Positions 59,577-64,000 of a stretch of DNA of 64,000 bases are shown piece after piece (the stretch's first letter is position 1; the number at the start of each line of letters is the position of its first letter). The stretch comes from Sipunculus nudus. Taxonomy: Eukaryota; Annelida; Sipuncula; Golfingiida; Sipunculidae. The notes below the pieces were generated by a model, which saw nothing but the letters and a program-made list of their open reading frames with translations, did not search any database and was not told where the DNA came from. Made by a program: the position numbers and the translations under genes. Location: NCBI GenBank assembly GCA_026874595.1, contig CM049306.1, forward strand, positions 28,697,519 to 28,761,518, written 5' to 3'.

Positions 59577-60447
59577 AGCTGCAGATATTGGGAAGAGGAA
59601 TGTTATGCTCTGTAATGTAAGTAAATGGATGAGATAAATTTTATAACAGGTGCATCAAGATCCCGCCCCCGCAACTGTAACAGATAGAAATAGATGACCT
59701 CTTCCTGTTCTAGCGCTCATAAAGGCCAATCCAAATACGTGAATAATGGTTGTAGTTCTCAGAACGGGTCGATTTGTCACCATCACGCTAGTCCTAAAGG
59801 ACATGTCTCGTCGTGTGAACCCGACCACACATCCCCGGGACAGTGGTCCCTAGAATTATCGCGGGTATTTAATTTAGAAGTCAGCTCACCTGCCATATCT
59901 GCTGTTATATATAATTTCATTGTACCACGTGCAACTAAGAAGCTATTTCACACAGTTTCATGCTAAAAAAAATGACGTTTTAAAATTCGCTGCCACCCGT
60001 CTCATCTTCAGTAAACTCAGTTACTCTGTCTTATATTGTTCGCTTAACCCTATCGCGACCATCTCTGAGAGAACTGATGCTATCAATTTTGGTTGGTCAA
60101 AGTGACGATTCTATTATATATGTTTATGAGAAAGGTAAAAAACACGCAGCGATTCTGAAAGTATCTGAAAAAGTAACTACAAGGGTATACTTTACAAATC
60201 AAGAGAATGTGATGTATTTTTTTAATTTATACATGATGCTTGAGAAGAAATCTAGTACATCAAAACGACAGACGAAAGGTGGTTGCTTCTATTATCATTA
60301 TTATCATGACGCTAATAAAGTGTCTCCGTTGTCCATGTTGTAAAAGGGGGTTACGATTGGGAATGGAAGAACTACACTTTCTACGCCTAAAGGCTTTGAT
60401 TACTGCTGTCGGAGCAAGTATCTAAAGCGCATTGGTCATTTCTTAAT

Positions 60448-60515
60448 TGTGACTTGACCCAGTGGAGTGCCAGAGCGTCAGACTTGTAACTACAGGTGTC
60501 AGTCCATGTTGTAGG
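60448..60515 (+). other. tRNA-Thr(TGT)-like sequence, probably a SINE head
   Basis: CCAGTGGAGTGCCAGAGCG resembles a D-arm/box A. CAGACTTGTAACTACAGG resembles an anticodon arm with TGT and a damaged stem. GTGTCAGTCC stands where box B should be but has lost GGTTCGA. A real tRNA is excluded by the broken arms; a tRNA-derived SINE or pseudogene is likely. Confidence 0.4.
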
Positions 60516-61859
60516 GCCAAAATAGGGCTCGGTTTAATCGGACTACACGGTGCCTTGGTTAAACTATTTTCGCGTCTCTTAGCAGCAAAACCATTCCAAA
60601 CACATGGGCAATGAGGAATAGATATGCTTTGATTAATACACCAGTACGTTGACTTACCGCACTTTACAGTTCATTTAATCATATGTCTAAGGGGTCGACC
60701 AATGAAATGTCATATCATTATATAAGAATCGAGAGTTGTCTACCGGTAGTAAAACAAACTCTGACCAGTGTCTGCATTTAAATGTGTTTTCAGAATGTGC
60801 GCGAATTATTTTGCGAATTATTAGACATGCACAGAAGAGAATTTTTTTTCTTTATTAGGGTAAATAACACCTAAAGTACAGGTGAAGTTTATATTATGAA
60901 AAGTAACTTCCTTCGAGTAAACATAATAGATATAAGCTGGTATAGTACGTTAAACTAAAAGAAATTCAATATTTCCGGTAGATTATATTTTACCAAATTT
61001 TAGAGCATATTTCATTAAGAATTCTTCAGAATTCACATTTGTAAGACATCTGTTTACTGAATGAAACATGGATGTATTTTAAAAAAAACTGAAACAACCG
61101 GTGGAGTTTTTGAATTTATCAAACGGGCGATACTGGAGAGCGGTCCGCAGAGACTAAATTAAGACATGGTCGGAAACCTTGGTAATGTTTCAAATATCAG
61201 CATGTGGTTTCTGTAAGATCCCGGAAACTGTCTATATGGTGATGTTTCTGTGGTGTTTCCCGCAGGAAATTATGTCTCCGCAGTATCTCGATAACTGCGA
61301 GATGAATATACATTCTCAGCGGAGTAGCAGGTTTACATCTCTTCCTAGAAAAACAAACCTAACATTATCTTTTTGTGGGCCAATGTTACAGTTCTATCGT
61401 ATTGGATGAGATACTCCACGCTTAAGTTCAAGCAGCTAGATGGCCCTTAAAGAATGGGACCTAATGGAAAGTGTGGTTTAAATGAAGACCAGTGATTTTT
61501 TTTTATTATCTTAGTCATTCCATGGGTTCCAGAAAGAATCACCGGATAAAGTAGATGAAGAACAAAAACCTTGAACGTAAAAAAACAAAAACGTATTTTG
61601 TAATTGTAGCAAGGCTGAACTTTGCCTTGAATATCTTGCCTCAAAAACAGAAGCCAAAACGCCATTGTCAGCTGTTGTTTTCAGGGGGAACAAAAAATGT
61701 TGTGCCCTGTTTCTATTAAAGGAGTCTTTATTGTCGGATCTCCCTTTTCATTAAGTAAGTCCTTGAAGGACAAAGAACTCTTGATGAATGTGTGTTACAG
61801 AGCTAGAAGCGTCTATTATCATTAATCCCACGAGCGAACTTTTTAATCATCTCCAAGGA
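60516..61859. other. No gene seen
   Basis: No convincing exon. A short minus-strand interval ending in a GTAAGT donor at about 60651 has a matching acceptor but only 29 bp between them. Confidence 0.4.
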
Positions 61860-62160
61860 ACACAGTATAAATAAAGGTCGACACAGCTGATATTTATTCA
61901 GCTGATGACGTCACTGAACGGGTGTTCACTTTGAGTCTTTGATTCTGCAGGATCGTTGTCCAGTCACTTGATGACGTAATTCTACCGGCCCCACCTTTGC
62001 TGCTGCACTTTGGTCGCTGGCTCCCACGTTGCTACAATGGGTTAATCTCCACATCCATTCCAGATTCAACTAATGACGTAATCTGACGGGCCCGCCACTT
62101 TGCTATCGCTGGTCTTTTCGCGCAGCCATCGTCCAGTCGGTTGATGACGTCATGTGTTAT
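61860..62160 (+). promoter_or_regulatory. CRE cluster with TATA box
   Basis: Four CRE-type sites lie within 250 bp: TGACGTCA at 61906-61913 and 62145-62152, and TGACGTAA at 61972-61979 and 62074-62081. Two CAGCTG E-boxes are at 61884 and 61899, and TATAAATA starts at about 61866. The last three CREs sit in diverged repeats of about 100 bp (CCAGTC or CCAGAT, then GATGACGTAAT, then GGxCCxCC and TTTGCT). A cAMP-responsive promoter or enhancer is plausible. No coding exon immediately follows on either strand. Confidence 0.45.
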
Positions 62161-63555
62161 GACAGACTGGCCTGTGCGACGTTGACTGATAGCAACAAGG
62201 AACTGTCCGTGTAACAAGGAACCCGCACACAAAGGAACCGTTCCCGCCGCTGGAGGCATGCAGCCCGAGCTTCCTGACAGCTGGCAGCTAGCTTGTAATG
62301 ACCTCTTGTTTGATGCAAACACCCCTTTGATTGTTAAGTAAATACAGCAAACTAAACTGGCCGATTAATACGGAAGGCCCGGGCAAGGCTCAAGGAGAAC
62401 CAAGTGTTCGCTTCATTAAGGAAAGTCAATTTTACTAATGCTCCAGTTGACAAATTCTCCGCAATGGACACAGTGACCTTATATTTAAAGTAACAGGCGG
62501 CGTCCACGCCCCAGGACGCCAAGCTAGGTACCCTATTGTGAATTATTGACCTCAAACTTTCAATTTACGGTGACCTGACTGTCCTTGTCACCTCGGAGCT
62601 GGCCTGATGGCCCTGGCCTTCAACGAAGATATTTTATTATATAATATAATGTGCCTCGAAATAAGTTTATTATGTAGCTATGCATGGTATCTGCTTCTTT
62701 TCTATTTAGTCCCAAGTCAGCAATCCCTAACGAAAACCTTATTACCTGAAACCTTGTTATCTCCATAGAGAGGTGCACTTTGAATTTTTCTTTAAATACT
62801 GCGTGATTGTTATACAATGCATCGTTACTTGCTCTTGTTATACTTGCGAATATATTTAATTGATTTGCATTCTTAATATGTGGAATATATTATATTTTTT
62901 TGCCGCTTCGTTTACGAGAACTCAAGACAACATGAGATGATAAGATATGTAAATTAGAAAGCCTGTTATTCAGAATAGTTAATAAAAACTTTTAATTCTT
63001 TTTCGTCAATGATTTCTCCCATATATATATATGCTCTGACGAAGGCTACAGGGACAGCAGAAAATCAAGCAAAAGTCTGTATGTTATCTACATAATGTGA
63101 TTGATTGAAATGTTGGCGTTGATGTCTAAATTTAAAGGTGAGAGAAGTAGTCCCGGCCGTCCAACAGTGCCCAAACAGAAGACATTCGTTTCGAGTTTAA
63201 ACGACCTCTGGCGTAAGGGTGCAAATGGAAGTAACAAATTGAACCGGCTTTTATACTCATGGCGGTTAGAACACCTGTTGTTAACTTATGACCAGAAAAC
63301 TACCCTTTTAAGTGTTTTAATGAGCTTAATCTGATGCAGACAATGACACTAGATATAATAAAAACAGTAAAAGCTCTAAGACACAACACCGTGATTCGTT
63401 GAGCTGTAAAAGCGGTCACGCCAAGAACCGCACTATAGGATTTACAGATGAAAAACATCCGAGTGTGACTCATTCACTGTGACACTATTTATTCTTTATT
63501 ACTCACACATTGGTTGGGTTATTCAGTACAGCCAGGCATTTTCAATAACCTTTTA
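62161..63555. other. No gene seen
   Basis: Open frames here are short and unrecognised. A short TA run lies near 63021-63032. Confidence 0.4.
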
Positions 63556-64000
63556 TACGCTCGTCTGTGACGGGACGTATTATGGTATACCCGTGGTCCG
63601 TCATACCGTCCGTCAGTCTGTTGTCCGTCCGTTCTATTCGTTACTTTTTTAGTGTCGCCGCGATACCTTATTAGGAATTTAATGGATATTTACAAATTCA
63701 CCATATAATATCTCGCCCGAGTTCGATTAAAGGCAAAATGCATGCATTCTCGTGAAGTCTGAGGTTAACAAACTTCCTTGTGGTGTTGCCGTGATACCTT
63801 AGCAGTAATATAATGGATTTTGATGAAGCGCAAAAGAAATATTAACCAATAATATATCTAGCCTAGGTTTGCTATCTGGCAAAATCCATGCATAATTAAT
63901 GAGTTCAGAGCTCTACATACTTTGCTGGTATTTTGATTGTTCAGCAAAAACCTGACGGATTTTCATAAAACTCATTATAAATATTAACCAATAGTTTCTA
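63556..64000 (-). repeat. GACCTCTGACCTC repeat family, inverse orientation, cut by window end
   Basis: Read on the minus strand this gives TTTATGAAAATCC, ATGCATGGATTTTGCC, GxGAGATATTATATGG-like and TATCGCGGCGACAC blocks in units of about 170 bp. These match 16940-17380 (+). Its outer end (63590-63640) is rich in CCGTCCGTCAG and GTCCGTCC, the complement of the GACGGAC tails elsewhere in the window. Confidence 0.7.

Overview
The window looks like nuclear DNA from an animal, most likely a marine lophotrochozoan and probably a mollusc. The reasons are AT-rich sequence, long (TA)n tracts, spliceosomal introns, tRNA-derived SINEs, hammerhead-ribozyme repeats, and many short dispersed repeats that end in GGAC/GACA-rich tails of a kind I associate with mollusc genomes. 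Taxonomy is inference; no marker gene fixes it. Almost none of the short open frames are genes. The coding content I can defend is a few exons with long introns.

Two loci are recognisable. On the minus strand, 23771-23898 and 19089-19177 are the first two coding exons of a SENP8/DEN1-like NEDD8 protease. Splice phases match and the two peptides align consecutively with the N-terminus of the human protein. The catalytic exons are not visible and should lie further left. On the plus strand, 40571-40918 is the first coding exon of a rhodopsin-class receptor, probably of the biogenic-amine group: a glycosylable N-terminus, transmembrane helix 1 with the GN motif, and a GTGAGT donor in the first intracellular loop. 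An upstream ORF overlaps its start codon. The remaining exons must lie beyond the right edge. Several weaker exon candidates are listed with low confidence (plus: 3849-3939, 5226-5284, 10402-10555; minus: 26608-27251, 45759-45896).

Layout: 1-19 kb is dominated by tandem and dispersed repeats, including blocks with AGGTCA-like motifs, with some possible exons of an unidentified plus-strand gene. 19-24 kb is the SENP8-like 5' end, whose first intron holds a foldback transposon. 24-36 kb is mostly featureless with a SINE and microsatellites. 36-45 kb holds the receptor exon between two inverted copies of a hammerhead-ribozyme element, plus a Penelope-like tail. 49.05-50.8 kb is a 34-bp minisatellite. 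54.87-55.05 kb is a pogo/Tigger-like MITE inside a TA tract. 59.4-62.2 kb carries CRE and E-box clusters. The last 440 bp repeat, in inverse orientation, a family seen at 17 kb.

The most notable find is the type I hammerhead ribozyme at 36422-36488. Every core nucleotide is intact, and a decayed sister lies in opposite orientation at 44641-44708, both in a roughly 300-bp retrozyme-like repeat.
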